From the NCBI GenBank assembly GCA_003116975.1, contig BGKB01000017.1:868001-932000 (forward strand): 64,000 nucleotides of DNA, in the 5' to 3' direction. A program made the position numbers and the translations under genes. Shown one piece after another: positions 8,289 through 17,982 of this stretch (the first letter of the stretch is position 1; every line of letters starts with the position of its first letter). The notes below the pieces were generated by a model. The model saw nothing but the letters and a program-made list of their open reading frames with translations. It was not told the DNA's origin and made no database searches. The DNA is from Aurantiochytrium sp. KH105. Lineage: Eukaryota > Sar > Bigyra > Thraustochytrida > Thraustochytriidae.

Positions 8289-9236
8289 TTAGCAGCGCCA
8301 ACGCTTGCCGCAGCTGAGACAGCTGACGAAGACGGTCATTGGCTCATCAGCGGATCGAGTCTGTTTCTGATAATGCGTTGTCTTTTTCGAATTGCAGCGA
8401 CTGCACGTGTACAGACCGCCATTGACATCAACGCCGGCAGCCTTCATGATCTCCTCGCGGTTCTTGTCAAGCCAATCCTGCTGCGAGGCCTGAAAAACCT
8501 CCTGCATTTCTTTGTCCTTTTCCTCCTTCTTTTCTTTGGGCAACATTTGCTCGGGGGACATGCGCACGAGCTCGTTCGTGGGGAGGCGGCCCTCAATAAT
8601 GTCGTGGCGGAGCTGAGGAAAGCGGCCAAGATTTGCTTTGAGCGTGCGGTACATGGACTTGTAGGGTTCGGTGCTGGCGCCGTGGACCTCGCACATGGAG
8701 CTTTCGACGTGGACTGCAGCAAGTCTGGCCTTGTCCTCGCCGTACACAGCTTCATCCTCCTTGAAGATCTTGGCAATGAGGTCGCAGATTTTCTTTCGCT
8801 TCGAGTCCGCGGGCGGCGAGATCGCTGCGAGTCCAGGTCCGGCGGGGCGCGGGGCTTCCTTTTCACCAGCGCTGTCCTCTCTAGCGTCCTCCTTGGAAGC
8901 GGCGGCGTCTTCCCCGGGTGAAGCCTTTTCTTCCTTGCTCTCGCCGACGTCCTCGGCTGGGATGGACCCTGCGGAGGAGGACCGCTCGAGCTTTGCGAGC
9001 GCCTTCCACTTTTCCAGGATCGGCTTGGCCTTTTCGCTGATTTCCTTGCGGGGGTCTTTGGCCAGCTTGGCGACGGTCTTGCCGATCCCGGACGCCTTGA
9101 GCGCCTCCCGCGAGACGGCGGTCTCCGCGAGGGTCTCGAAGACCCTCAGCACCGACTGCGCGTCGCCCTCATTCTTGCGCAGCTCCTTGCGCATGCGCGT
9201 CAGGTCCTCCACCGTGTGCCGCGCCGCCGCGCCCAT
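8289..9236 (-). CDS. Transcription elongation factor TFIIS
   Basis: 315 aa, close to the usual 300-ish length. It rescues backtracked RNA polymerase II by stimulating cleavage of the nascent RNA. Residues 1-80 form the TFIIS N-terminal LW domain (helical, ending KPILEKWKALAK). A Lys/Glu/Ala-rich linker follows. Residues 150-260 are the central polymerase-binding domain, and the last 40 residues are the zinc ribbon with CSRC and CLSC pairs. The catalytic acidic hairpin reads RSADEPM, as in active TFIIS. ATG 9236 (MGAAARHTVEDL) fits the family start; the frame stays open upstream but that peptide is Arg/Ala-rich with no similarity and is probably leader. Divergent with UBC9. Confidence 0.95.
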   Translation of the reverse strand: MGAAARHTVEDLTRMRKELRKNEGDAQSVLRVFETLAETAVSREALKASGIGKTVAKLAKDPRKEISEKAKPILEKWKALAKLERSSSAGSIPAEDVGESKEEKASPGEDAAASKEDAREDSAGEKEAPRPAGPGLAAISPPADSKRKKICDLIAKIFKEDEAVYGEDKARLAAVHVESSMCEVHGASTEPYKSMYRTLKANLGRFPQLRHDIIEGRLPTNELVRMSPEQMLPKEKKEEKDKEMQEVFQASQQDWLDKNREEIMKAAGVDVNGGLYTCSRCNSKKTTHYQKQTRSADEPMTVFVSCLSCGKRWRC

Positions 9237-9892
9237 CGCGCCGGCCCTCGCGCGCGCCGCCCTCCCTCCCTCCTCCCTCCCGCGCTCCCTCCGCGCGCGC
9301 AGCCCTCGCTCCCGCGCCTCGCTCGCCGCGCCGGGCTTGCTTTCTGCTCGCTCGCTTTTTGATGCTTTCGTTCTGCCGCCACCCGCGCCCGGTTTGGGGG
9401 CCCCGGGGAGGCCGTTTGGGGGCCCGGCGCCCGGGCCCGCGCACAGTCGGGCTCTGCGCGCTGCAAGTCGGGTTTCGGGGATAGCGCACTTGCGCGGGCC
9501 GCGGGAAAAATCGCCGCCAGCCACGGACGAACGAAGTAACCACGGCCTGCCAAGGATGGGTACGAGGAGGAGGAGACCACTCGCGCGAGAGCAGAACGCG
9601 ATCGCCGGGACGAGGTCACGCGACGCGAGCGCGCACGCGAGCACGCGCACCGCGGCGCCCGCTTGCTCGCTCGGTCGCTCGGTCGGTCGCTAGCTGTGGA
9701 CGCAGCGCTGGCCCGGTGGGCGTCGGGCTTGAGCGGAAGTGGAGGTGGTAGCTTGGGCTGGGAGGGCTGTCGTTGTCCGTCGCTCGTCGTCGGAGAAGCT
9801 GGAGTTGAACTTGTTCCCCGCTCTGGAAACGAATACTTGTCACGGAACGTAGAAGGGCAGAGCGAACGAGAAGAGTAAAAGCGCTCTTAAAA
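9237..9892. promoter_or_regulatory. Candidate bidirectional promoter, TFIIS / UBC9
   Basis: Head-to-head spacer. The TFIIS side (9237-9480) is extremely GC-rich; the UBC9 side is more balanced. No defined element was recognised; the role is inferred from orientation. Confidence 0.4.
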
Positions 9893-9992
9893 ATGTCTGC
9901 AGTGGCCCTGGGAAGACTCAAGGTAGGTTCGCTTGGAACGATATTGAACATCACATTCATGTCTTGCACTCCTTGCAAATTCGTGGATGACA

Positions 9993-10031
<39 letters not shown>

Positions 10032-10639
10032 CCAAACCTTTAAAAGCAAGGGGATGAGGCAGAGAAGAGCATGGCGAGATGAAGACGATAAAATGTGCTC
10101 TAGGTTGGCTGACGATTGAGGAAAAAAAAAACTTAATGACGCACATGTGTGCACGTACGAGTGTGTTTGTGTGACACGGTCGAGCGCAGGCGGAGCGGTC
10201 CGCATGGAGAAAAGATCACCCAATCGGTTTTTTTGCGCGCCCTGCGAAAAAACCAGATGGCAGCGCGGACCTCATGACGTGGAAAGCGGGAATTCCCGGC
10301 AAACCAGGGACAGACTGGGAAGGAGGTCTCTATATGGTCGAGGTACGCTTTGACACGGATTATCCGCTGAAACACCCCGAGGTCTATTTCACGCCGTGTA
10401 TTTTCCATCCAAACATCTACCCATCGGGTCGGGTGTGCCTGAGTATTCTCTCTAGCGACTGGAAACCATCCATCACTCTCAAGCAAATTCTTCTTGGCGT
10501 GCAGGATCTTCTCGACAACCCAAATAATGATGATCCGGCGCAAAGCCAGGCCTCACATTTGCTCAGTACGGACCCTGACCTTTATAAAGAGCGCGTCCGC
10601 GATCAGGCCCGCCTTTATTCGCCGTCAGGGGCCTTATGA
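9893..10639 (+). CDS. UBC9: SUMO-conjugating enzyme UBC9 (E2 I), two exons
   Basis: Spliced gene: exon 1 is 9893-9922 (ten codons, MSAVALGRLK) and exon 2 is 10190-10639. The 267-nt intron has GTAGGT and CAG borders and phase 0. The joined protein is 159 aa (UBC9 is normally about 158) and aligns through the start region, with ERSAWRKDHP following the junction. It transfers SUMO from the E1 to substrates. The active-site cysteine in YPSGRVCLSIL falls at residue 93, the same number as in human UBC9. Compared with the animal and fungal enzymes the loop after the cysteine is two residues shorter (SILSSDWKP). Without the first exon only a truncated 121-codon frame is seen. Confidence 0.95.
9923..10189 (+). 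other. Intron of UBC9
   Basis: GT-AG intron, phase 0, inferred from restoration of the conserved UBC9 N-terminus. It contains a (CT)14 microsatellite at 9997-10024. Confidence 0.88.
9997..10024. repeat. (CT)14 microsatellite
   Basis: Uninterrupted CT dinucleotide tract inside the UBC9 intron. Confidence 0.95.
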
Positions 10640-10671
10640 AGAAGATGGGTTTTCGAATCTTTGCATTCTCT

Positions 10672-10677
10672 AATAAA
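10672..10677 (+). terminator. Poly(A) signal AATAAA for UBC9
   Basis: Canonical hexamer 33 nt after the stop codon. Use as a polyadenylation signal is inferred. Confidence 0.5.
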
Positions 10678-11017
10678 CCATGAAAAGCTCCTGTAATGTT
10701 CTTTGTTTATGTTTTCCAGAAATGTCTAGGCCCTTGGCCTCGTTATACATTCTTCTCACATTCGTTCACTGTCGTGAACATGGGAGACGGGAGATGCTGA
10801 TGACTACTGTTGTTTACGAAAGGCAGTCAGTCGTGTGGGCTACGAAAAGGAGGCGTTTCATGTTCTTCCTCTGTTCGCATCAGGGGTGCGCTCATGTACT
10901 GTCGCTCGGCTACAGTACCCAATTCCATTTCCATTTCCATTTTCATTCTGTGGAGAACGAAACAAGAGAGAAAACAACGGCAAAGTGTGAGTTTTAGCAA
11001 CCACAATTTTCTCTATT

Positions 11018-11023
11018 TTTATT
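11018..11023 (-). terminator. Poly(A) signal AATAAA for the TMEM120 gene
   Basis: Canonical hexamer on the minus strand, 25 nt past the stop codon, in an A/T-rich tract. Use is inferred. Confidence 0.5.
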
Positions 11024-11047
11024 TTTTTTAAGGATAGCATAACCTCC

Positions 11048-12388
11048 TTACTTGCGTTTCTGGGCTTCCGAGATGTCAAGAAATCCTTTGAGGTTCTCAT
11101 CGTCGGCCTGACGCGCCATCATAGAACGCTTCTTGTTGGTCTTGCTGTATACAGTAAGAATAGTGCTGATGAAGTTTCCTCCGCCGAGAAAGAGCGAGAG
11201 CAGGCCTGAGGTGGCGACCTGAAGCTCCTCGCGATACTCGGTCCAGTGCTTGTTGAAGATGTCGCACTCGGTGAAAAGCGTGCGGATAAAGGAAAGGCCC
11301 AAAAGAAAGTGCCAGATGTGACCCAGCAGCAAAAAGGGCACGAGGACCACGAGCTCCTTGGGCAATTCTGTGAGCGTTTCGGGATAGGAAATGTCCATGT
11401 GACCAGTCTTGCCTAGCGCGCGATTGGCGTAGTCCCTCTTGCGGTAAAACATGATCTGCATCGTCTGCACTAGACCCGTGTAGCAAATGAGATAGGTCAC
11501 GTATGGCACATAACTGATGTAAAGGTCCGTCGGCGGCCAGACGAGCCAGACCACTGTGCCAGCAGCCGAAAGGTAATGGTGATAGATCCACCACGAGCGA
11601 ATGTCGCTCCCGTTCACCAAGAGGATATTCTCGCGAAGCGCCAGGGACACAAAGTAGTACATGAGCCAGAGGTGATGCAGAATATTGATCCAGTGCGTGT
11701 CGAGCCACTCGTGCCGGAGATAGTAGTGGAAGAGGAGGACAACGAGCGGGAACATGACAAAGATAGCGTTCGTTCGGAGCTTGAACTTGTTGTACTCGTC
11801 CCGAAGGCGCTCGCGCTCCGGCGCAGAAAAACACTTGACGTTGACACGACCGAGCATCATGCGCGAGAAAAGGGACCGCGTCTCGGGTCGAACCTTGCGC
11901 AGGCTTTCGAGTTTCCTGCCAAGAGCATTGATTGCTCCTTTTGCCTTGACTTGTTCCTCCTCTGGGAGCGCTTTGACGCGGCCGTTGAGTGCCTTCATTT
12001 CGCGTTGCGACCGCAGCGAAATGGCTTTAACCTTGTTTTGCAGTGCTGTTGACTTCTCCATGAGCTTGACAAATTCTTGCACGCTATTTGGCATTTCATA
12101 GACAACCAATGTGAGTCTCCGTTTGCGTGTATGGATACATGCCGGCCGGCCGACGACGCCCCTCGCCGACGGAGATGGTTGTGCGACCATCTCAGATGCA
12201 CGAAAAACTTACAGCTCGTTGCCGGAAATGAGGTCATCGTTGATGCTCTTGATCTCGGCAAGCATGTCCTGTAGCGCGGCATTCTCCTCCGCGCGCTCCT
12301 GAGCCGTACGCTCATTACCGCTGTTCTCGGTTTCCTCCTCCTTGGCGGGGTCCAGCAAGTTGGCACCTTCGTCCTCCTTGGGCGCCAT
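11048..12388 (-). CDS. TMEM120 (TMPIT) family membrane protein, two exons
   Basis: Exon 1 is 12213-12388 and exon 2 is 11048-12083 (both minus strand), giving 403 aa. Joining at GTAAGT...TAG makes the N-terminal helix run on smoothly (ISGNEL then VQEFVKLME). Residues 1-120 form a coiled coil rich in Lys/Glu/Leu, as in TMEM120. Six hydrophobic segments follow, with the family hallmark ENILLVNGSDIRSWWIYHHYLS and later LGKTGHMD and LLLGHIWHF. TMEM120 proteins are dimeric nuclear envelope/ER proteins; animal TMEM120A binds coenzyme A and its proposed ion-channel role is disputed (family knowledge). An unspliced frame starting inside the intron would lose the natural N-terminus. Confidence 0.92.
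12084..12212 (-). other. Intron of the TMEM120 gene
   Basis: 129-nt GT-AG intron (GTAAGT donor, AATAG acceptor on the minus strand), inferred from continuity of the coiled coil across the junction. Confidence 0.85.
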
Positions 12389-12576
12389 GGCGGCCGATCA
12401 ACGGAGAAGCCGTCTTCGTCCTCGTCGTCGTCGTCGTCAGCAGCGTCGTCGTCGTCGTCGAAGGCTTGCGCGCCGTGTCCAGCTCTCCGCCTCGCCCCGC
12501 TCCGCTGGCGTCGGCGCCGCTGTGCCCGCGTGCAGTGCGGTCTGCCCGCGCCTCCGCCGCCGCGAGTAGTCGCCCC

Positions 12577-12608
<32 letters not shown>

Positions 12609-13207
12609 TGTCTGCGTCGCAGCCGCGGCCAAGATACGTCATTGAAACCGCCCGCTCTCGTAACCGCCAAATCCTCCCGTTTCGCGCGCAGCCGTTTCCC
12701 CTCCCCGCCCTCCCTCCCGGCCAAACGCGCAGCGAGGGTCAGGGGACACCTCCTCGGCGTCTCTCCATCCATTCGGCGAAGCGAGCGAGCACGCCGCGGC
12801 ACCCGCGCTCTCGCCCGCTGCCGCGCCCGCTGCCGTCGCCAACCACAGCATCGTCGTCGTCCGGCGCGTCTGGGTCGCGCGCGAGAGCGGCGACAGCGAA
12901 GGCCGGCCGGCTGGGGGCGGGCGAGAGCGCGGGCAACAGCGGCATGCGGGCGGGCAGCGGGGCGTTCGCTCGGAGGGCGAGATTCCGGGCGCGGCCGGCC
13001 GCAGAGGGGACAGAGGCCGGGCGTCGCAGGTCCGCCTGATCGATCGATCGATCGATCGATTGATTCAGGGCGACGTGGAGAAGGCCACGAAGCGGAGCAA
13101 GCAAAGCAGCACGCAGAGCAGCGAGCAAAGCAGCATCGCCGGCAACCCGAGCACGAGCACGAGCAGAAGGACGAGCACGAGCAGAGAAGCACGAGCAGAA
13201 GCAGAAT

Positions 13208-13238
<31 letters not shown>

Positions 13239-13245
13239 GGAGAGG
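12389..13245. promoter_or_regulatory. Candidate bidirectional promoter, TMEM120 / dienelactone hydrolase
   Basis: GC-rich head-to-head spacer with a (TC)n tract (12575-12607), a GATC-type run (13038-13064) and an imperfect (GGAGCA)n tract (about 13200-13236) just before the hydrolase ATG. Long frames on both strands here are Arg/Ala/Ser-rich and unlike proteins. Promoter role inferred. Confidence 0.4.
13038..13064. repeat. (GATC)n run
   Basis: About six tandem, self-complementary GATC units roughly 180 nt upstream of the hydrolase start codon. Confidence 0.93.
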
Positions 13246-14031
13246 ATGGCGTCGAACACGGAGCCCAAGGCGGAGACCGCGTGCTGCCCGCCGACACGCG
13301 TGCCGGCGCTCGTGGGACCTTCGGAGCACGAGGCGCAGGGAGCCTTTGAGGAGATCGCGGAAGGGCTCCGCGCGTACGTGGTCAAGCCCAAAAGCGGCGA
13401 AACCTCGAAGCGCGCGGTGATTCTCCTGAACGATATCTTTGGCATCGCCACGGGCCGCCATGTTGGCGTCGCCGATACCATTGCGGAGAGCCTGGGCTGC
13501 ACGGTGGTTGGCCCGGACTTTTTCCGCGACGACAAGCTCGGGCATGACCAGGTCGGAACCCCTGCAATGATGGAATTTATCAAGCGGCACCCACTCAAGG
13601 ACCTTCAGGCCGACCTTGACAAGGTGTACGCCTGGCTCAAGCCGGAGGAGGTCGATTCTATCGGGCTGCTCGGCTTTTGCTATGGAGCTTGGATGGTTTT
13701 TCAAGAAAGCACTCGCCTGGCGGATCCTCGCATCAAGGCTGGCGCAAACTTTCATCCATCGCTGGGCATCGAGCAGATCCACGGTGGGTCCCCGGAGACC
13801 TTGGCTGCTGGCATCAAACTTCCGCAGCTGGTCTGCCCTAGCAAGGACGACCCGGAGCTTGTCCGGCCGGGCGGTCCCATCCCTGCCGACAAGGCTACCT
13901 ATGAAATCTTTGACCTCGTGAACCATGGATTCATGACGCAGGGCGACGTCAAGGACGAGACTGTTCACAAGTGCGTCGAGGCCGGAATCAAGCTTTGTAC
14001 CGAGTACTTTCGCGGGCAACTCAAGGCGTGA
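13246..14031 (+). CDS. Dienelactone hydrolase family protein
   Basis: 261 aa alpha/beta hydrolase. The nucleophile elbow is GFCYGAW, with Cys at about residue 145 as in dienelactone hydrolases rather than Ser. The acid is Asp in SKDDPELV (about 202) and the base is His in NHGFM (about 227), completing a Cys-Asp-His triad. An upstream ILLNDIFG and GPDFFRDD also match the family. Bacterial members open dienelactones in chloroaromatic breakdown; eukaryotic members act on varied esters and lactones, so the substrate here is unknown. ATG 13246 follows a GGAGCA microsatellite; the frame is open upstream but low-complexity. No targeting signal is obvious. Confidence 0.9.
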   Translation: MASNTEPKAETACCPPTRVPALVGPSEHEAQGAFEEIAEGLRAYVVKPKSGETSKRAVILLNDIFGIATGRHVGVADTIAESLGCTVVGPDFFRDDKLGHDQVGTPAMMEFIKRHPLKDLQADLDKVYAWLKPEEVDSIGLLGFCYGAWMVFQESTRLADPRIKAGANFHPSLGIEQIHGGSPETLAAGIKLPQLVCPSKDDPELVRPGGPIPADKATYEIFDLVNHGFMTQGDVKDETVHKCVEAGIKLCTEYFRGQLKA

Positions 14032-14329
14032 CTAGCTGGAGATTCGAACGCTCGGGCGAGCAAGCAGCTCAAAGAGGGTTTCCTATGACGGCGTGTCCTT
14101 TCCAAACGAGGAAAAATACCATCCTTCCTCAGGCTCCCAACACAAACAGTTATCTTTACTTTTTTTTACATCGGAAACAAAAATTACGTTCGGATCCCAT
14201 CGTTCGGATCTGCGTCGATCTTTTCATTACATTTTCATATAGCATGGCGTCGCGTTTTTTTTCTCCCGAACGCTAAACCTACATTCCGCAACGTGGTATG
14301 GACGGTGAGAACCCCTGCTTTCGGCATTG
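14032..14329. other. Convergent 3' spacer
   Basis: Short A/T-richer spacer between the hydrolase and the EGF-7TM gene. No feature recognised. Confidence 0.55.
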
Positions 14330-15568
14330 TCATGGGAGTGAGGGTTTGCCTTCCTCCTCCTCCTCCTCCTCGTCCTCGTCCTGCTGCTGGAGCTGAGAGT
14401 GGTGATCTTGCATGGTGTCCATTTCTGTGCCCCAATCATTCGACCCAAGCGGATCGTTGGGGCCCGCGGGCGCCACGCGATTTTCATCAACGCCCGCAGT
14501 AGCACCTTGCGGTTTGCCCTTGGCACGGGGAGCAAGCTCGACGAGGGTGACTTGCTGCACGCGGGGAGCCAGCGTGAGAGTCACGTGTTTCCACTCTGCT
14601 GTCGCCAGTACCCATGCGACAGGAATGATATAATCGACCTTGTTGTGAAGCCAGGGGGCGATCGCAAAAGTGGAGTAGAACATAGAGAGGAGTAAGGTGA
14701 AGGCCACCGCCTGGCGCTCGAAGCCAGTAATTGCGCGACGGAGAGTCTCGGTCCTAGAGTCTCGCTGGCCCGCCTCGCCACCAAGAAGCTTGTTGACGCG
14801 CAATATAATGAAACAAGCCTGCAGGCAGTAGCTAAAGTATGCGACGGCGTTGCCCACACTGTAGCTGAGAAAGAGATCGTGTGCCGTGTCAGTTGCACCT
14901 GACTCGCCAAGAGCCACGAGCACAATCGGCATGGAAGCCGCTCCGACCGTGAGCAGCAGATTAAAAAGCGAGAATGCGAAGGTTATCGGGATGAGGGTTT
15001 TCAAACTGCGACTTGTCGACAGCAGCGAGACGAGGAGAAAGGGCTGGACAAAAAATACGGTCACAAAGAAGCCCACGTGGACAATAATAAAACACAACGA
15101 GACCCCAAGGTCTGTCCCAAGTCTGTCTCCGGGGCGACAGAGCTTGAGAAGCATGTATATTACAGCCCATGGAAAGCAGATCACGTGAAAGGACACGATG
15201 CTCAACATGGCGGGATCGCGCAGGAGAAACCTTGCCGGAAGACTCTTCGCTTTTCGACGCGACCGTGCGACCATACATTGGCGTACGCGCGAGACAACTC
15301 GCGGAACCGAACTTGCCCAGAGCGCGAGGGCTGCCAAGGCCGCTGCAGCCCAGAGCAACTGGAGGCTCAAGGTATGTATTTGACAGTCCAGTCCCTCGGT
15401 GTCGAAGATGTCCGAGGCGCCAGTCCATCCCGCGTCGCAGACGCACGACTGGTTCACGCACGACCCTCTGCCAGAGCACTCGCTTCCGCTGGCGACGCCG
15501 CCGAGAAACGAGTCCACGAGCAAGGGTTTGTGCACGAGCTCAACGAAAGGGCTGCACGCTGCCGCCAT
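14330..15568 (-). CDS. EGF-like, seven-transmembrane protein
   Basis: 412 aa from the first in-frame ATG (MAAACSPFVEL). Residues 30-65 form one EGF-like module with six cysteines (SECSGRGSCVNQSCVCDAGW). Seven hydrophobic segments follow between about 70 and 345, then a polar tail with a Gln run and about 11 acidic residues in a row. The layout is that of a receptor-like protein with a short extracellular EGF module, which is common in stramenopiles; ligand and signalling partner are unknown. No signal peptide precedes the EGF module in this model, so either the first TM anchors it or an upstream exon is missing. I do not recognise a named family. Confidence 0.75.
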   Translation of the reverse strand: MAAACSPFVELVHKPLLVDSFLGGVASGSECSGRGSCVNQSCVCDAGWTGASDIFDTEGLDCQIHTLSLQLLWAAAALAALALWASSVPRVVSRVRQCMVARSRRKAKSLPARFLLRDPAMLSIVSFHVICFPWAVIYMLLKLCRPGDRLGTDLGVSLCFIIVHVGFFVTVFFVQPFLLVSLLSTSRSLKTLIPITFAFSLFNLLLTVGAASMPIVLVALGESGATDTAHDLFLSYSVGNAVAYFSYCLQACFIILRVNKLLGGEAGQRDSRTETLRRAITGFERQAVAFTLLLSMFYSTFAIAPWLHNKVDYIIPVAWVLATAEWKHVTLTLAPRVQQVTLVELAPRAKGKPQGATAGVDENRVAPAGPNDPLGSNDWGTEMDTMQDHHSQLQQQDEDEEEEEEEGKPSLP

Positions 15569-15848
15569 CGTGGCCGGCCCCCGCGTCACACGGCAGCCAG
15601 ACCCGCACACGCGCGCTTGCGGCGATGGCAATCTCAACCTCGACTGCGACCGCAAGTGCGGCCACGATTGCTCTCGGCCGCTCGCCCGGGGTTTTGCCGT
15701 GCCGAAGCGGGTCTGCCAGCGCGCGAGCACGTGGCATCTGGCCGGAGCCACGCGAGTGCTGCTGCAGTGCCAGCAGCAGATGGACCGTGGAAGATGAAAG
15801 GTGCGTGCACACCATCAGCGGGAGCGCGTGTGCATTTCGAGTCAACCT

Positions 15849-15884
<36 letters not shown>

Positions 15885-16281
15885 GGCTCCACCCTTGCAA
15901 AGGAAGGGACTTTTCGTTGGTTGATTGATGAGATGCGGCGCGTCGCACCACGTACGACACCAGGCAGTCAGTCAGGATCTTCGATATGCAGCAGCGGCGG
16001 TGCCGATCGATCGCGGTCTGCAGCTGGTTGTGGTGGTCGAGAAATCCCGTGGGTCCGCTTCGCAAGACGGGCGTGCGTCCACTTTTTTTTTTTTCTTTTG
16101 TGTCCCTGGCGACGCGACAACTTGAAGTATACACACGAGGATAATCGAAGAATAACGAGGGCTCAGCAGGGGGAGCTGGCACTGCTCCGAACTGTAAATA
16201 AGAAAGACTTGTCGTCGTCACCAGCGAACAACAGGGTTTCCCCCTCCGAGAAGTTCACTGCTCCTATCGGCATCGCCTAGT
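15569..16281. other. Spacer upstream of the EGF-7TM gene
   Basis: Carries a (CAG)n tract at about 15850-15884 and a poly-T tract near 16083-16095. Frames through the CAG tract give poly-Gln, poly-Ala or (minus strand) poly-Leu. A poly-Leu signal-peptide exon for the EGF-7TM gene was considered but is in another frame and has no convincing splice sites. Confidence 0.5.
15850..15884. repeat. (CAG)n microsatellite
   Basis: About eleven tandem CAG units in the leader region of the minus-strand EGF-7TM gene. Confidence 0.93.
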
Positions 16282-17103
16282 TCAAGATGGACTGCGGCGA
16301 GCAGGGGGAAGAGCACCGGAAAGGATGCGTTTAGAAGGCGCCCCTCCGCGATAAAGCGACGATCGCAGTTCGCACGATTGCCTTCGCCACGAGTATACCA
16401 GGTACATGCAAATCATATGCACCTGGAAATCCATAGCTCCCACAAAGTATGCTGTGCTCGGATCCAAGAGCACTTGAATGGTAATTGATAAAGTCGAAAG
16501 TAAGGGAATGACTGAAATCCACAAGATACGGAAAAAGGCATCCGAAATGATCGTATGATTCTTTGCCGTCTGTGTGATCGAATTCATCGTACGATAATGA
16601 AGCAGCAAGCCGATGAAGGTTGCCAAGTCGAGCGTCATAAAACAAATGTCGTCCAATATCGGCCAGATCCCGCCGCCAAAGTCAACAGCGCAACCTGCCT
16701 CGGTCTCAAAGCTACGGTACACGAAAAGGGCTTTTCCCATATTGAGAATAAAGGTTATCGTGACAAACAACTTGAGAGCTCGAGTGACAAGCCTTGCGGT
16801 ACGTTTTCCGTTCATCAAAGTCGCCGTCGCGAGCTCCACGCGAATTGCACACATGAAAGCAGTCATGCACTTTGCACCGTAATACGCTAACCCGAACAGC
16901 TGGATTACCACAGGACAAATGAGAGCTGCAAATATTTCCGTGAGGATGGACAAAATATTCATAGCCTGCAATGCAACCACGATACCGCCGACCATGAGAC
17001 GCGTGCGACGGACTGGAATCGCTTCCACCGTGCGACGAACGTCCAGCGACAGCGCCATGCAAATGACGAACCCCATTACGCGCGTCCAAAACGCGGCCTC
17101 CAT
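16282..17103 (-). CDS. Seven-transmembrane protein, paralogue A
   Basis: 273 aa, seven hydrophobic segments, no recognised family. ATG 17103 (MEAAFWTRVMGF) is chosen because it aligns with the start of the divergent paralogue (MDEVTWLRLFGF, 276 aa); the upstream extension is encoded by a CTT/GAA microsatellite. Blocks shared with the paralogue are LAYYGAK in TM3, FILNMGKA in TM4, CAVDFGGGIWPILDDICF before and in TM5, PLLSTLSI in TM6 and DFQVHMICM in TM7. A conserved Cys before VDFG and acidic residues at the membrane edge could be functional. The C-terminus is basic. It could be a receptor-like or transporter-like protein; nothing in the sequence decides. Confidence 0.82.
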   Translation of the reverse strand: MEAAFWTRVMGFVICMALSLDVRRTVEAIPVRRTRLMVGGIVVALQAMNILSILTEIFAALICPVVIQLFGLAYYGAKCMTAFMCAIRVELATATLMNGKRTARLVTRALKLFVTITFILNMGKALFVYRSFETEAGCAVDFGGGIWPILDDICFMTLDLATFIGLLLHYRTMNSITQTAKNHTIISDAFFRILWISVIPLLSTLSITIQVLLDPSTAYFVGAMDFQVHMICMYLVYSWRRQSCELRSSLYRGGAPSKRILSGALPPARRSPS

Positions 17104-17189
17104 GATGCCTCTCTTTTGCGCGTGATCAGGAGCTGGCCGCTTGCTGGAATGCGGAAGACGCTCTCCGCGCGTCTTCGCATAAGTTTTTG

Positions 17190-17218
17190 CTTCTTCTTCT
17201 TCTTCTTCTTCTTCTTCG
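17190..17218. repeat. (CTT)n microsatellite
   Basis: Tandem CTT units; read on the minus strand they give poly-Glu upstream of paralogue A's ATG. Confidence 0.9.
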
Positions 17219-17635
17219 TCTTCTCCTTCTTCTTTTGCCAATGTTTCTTCGTGCCTCCTTGCGTGTAATTTCCCTGGCATACCTCAAGGAAAATTGTGCT
17301 GGAGAATGATCCGTTGCATTTGGACGCCCGGGCCCGCCACGCAAACTAGGCTCAGCTGCGTGGTTCCATCGATCCAAGTCCACGGACTGATGGTGAAGAC
17401 ATTTTTCCTTCTGCTCGATTACACACCTATACAGGGCGTGCACTACGCGGATCGGGAGCGGAGCGAAGGACACGGGCTACGCAGCAGCCGCGCGGGAAGA
17501 GCACTCACTATCTTGAGAGTCACGAGCACCCGCCTCAATGTGCTCTTTCTTTTCCGTGCATGCGCGGACGCATGCGAGCGAATCCGACCAGAGTCCGAGT
17601 CCAGGAAGTTTGTAACGGTTCTCTCAATCGCAACC

Positions 17636-17908
17636 ATGGGTGATATACTTGGGCGGTTGGCTGTGACTCGATGGCTGGCTGGCTTACTGGCTACTTGGTC
17701 CCGGGGCCCGCTCGGCTGCGGTAAGGCAATTCTTCCGTCTTCCGGTCGCGAACTGACAGGATCAGATGTAAGATTGCGTCAACGGATTCTGCCGTCTTGG
17801 CAATCGGCAGCTTCGACGCAAGCTGGGCGCTTCATTCTTTCTCTCTTGCTTGCTTTCCTTTTTGCGTGCATTACAGTATACATTCTGATTCGTCGGAGCA
17901 AAGCATAG
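17636..17908 (+). CDS. Possible small tail-anchored protein, 90 aa
   Basis: Doubtful gene. The frame starts MGDILGRLAV and ends with a 20-residue hydrophobic stretch (FILSLLLAFLFACITVYILI) followed by RRSKA, the form of a C-tail-anchored protein. It ends 74 nt before the paralogue B start on the same strand. No homologue recognised; it may simply be leader sequence of the next gene. Confidence 0.2.
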   Translation: MGDILGRLAVTRWLAGLLATWSRGPLGCGKAILPSSGRELTGSDVRLRQRILPSWQSAASTQAGRFILSLLLAFLFACITVYILIRRSKA

Positions 17909-17982
17909 TCGCTCGCGCAGGCAGCAGGCGCAGGCAGTAGGCTCAGGCAGCAGGCGCGCGCGCTCGCTGAGCGCCAGCGAAA

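Larger units (their letters stand above)
10640..11047. other. Convergent 3' spacer, UBC9 / TMEM120
   Basis: Holds AATAAA at 10672-10677 on the plus strand (33 nt after the UBC9 stop) and its complement at 11018-11023 for the minus-strand TMEM120 gene (25 nt after its stop), plus a short CATTTC repeat near 10923-10945. No gene seen. Confidence 0.65.
17104..17982. promoter_or_regulatory. Spacer between the divergent 7-TM paralogues
   Basis: Probable bidirectional promoter for the 7-TM pair. It includes a (CTT)n tract and a possible small tail-anchored protein gene, both listed separately. Role inferred from orientation. Confidence 0.4.

Noticed and set aside
9237..9650. N-terminal extension of TFIIS
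   Set aside because: Arg/Ala/Gly-rich, not present in TFIIS; typical open frame in GC-rich leader DNA.
12389..13297. Long Arg/Ser/Leu-rich frames on both strands
   Set aside because: Produced by GC-rich DNA and TC/GATC repeats between divergent genes; no conserved segments.
15634..16221. Poly-Leu 'signal peptide' frame upstream of the EGF-7TM gene
   Set aside because: Encoded by the CAG repeat, in a different frame from the gene, and without convincing splice sites.
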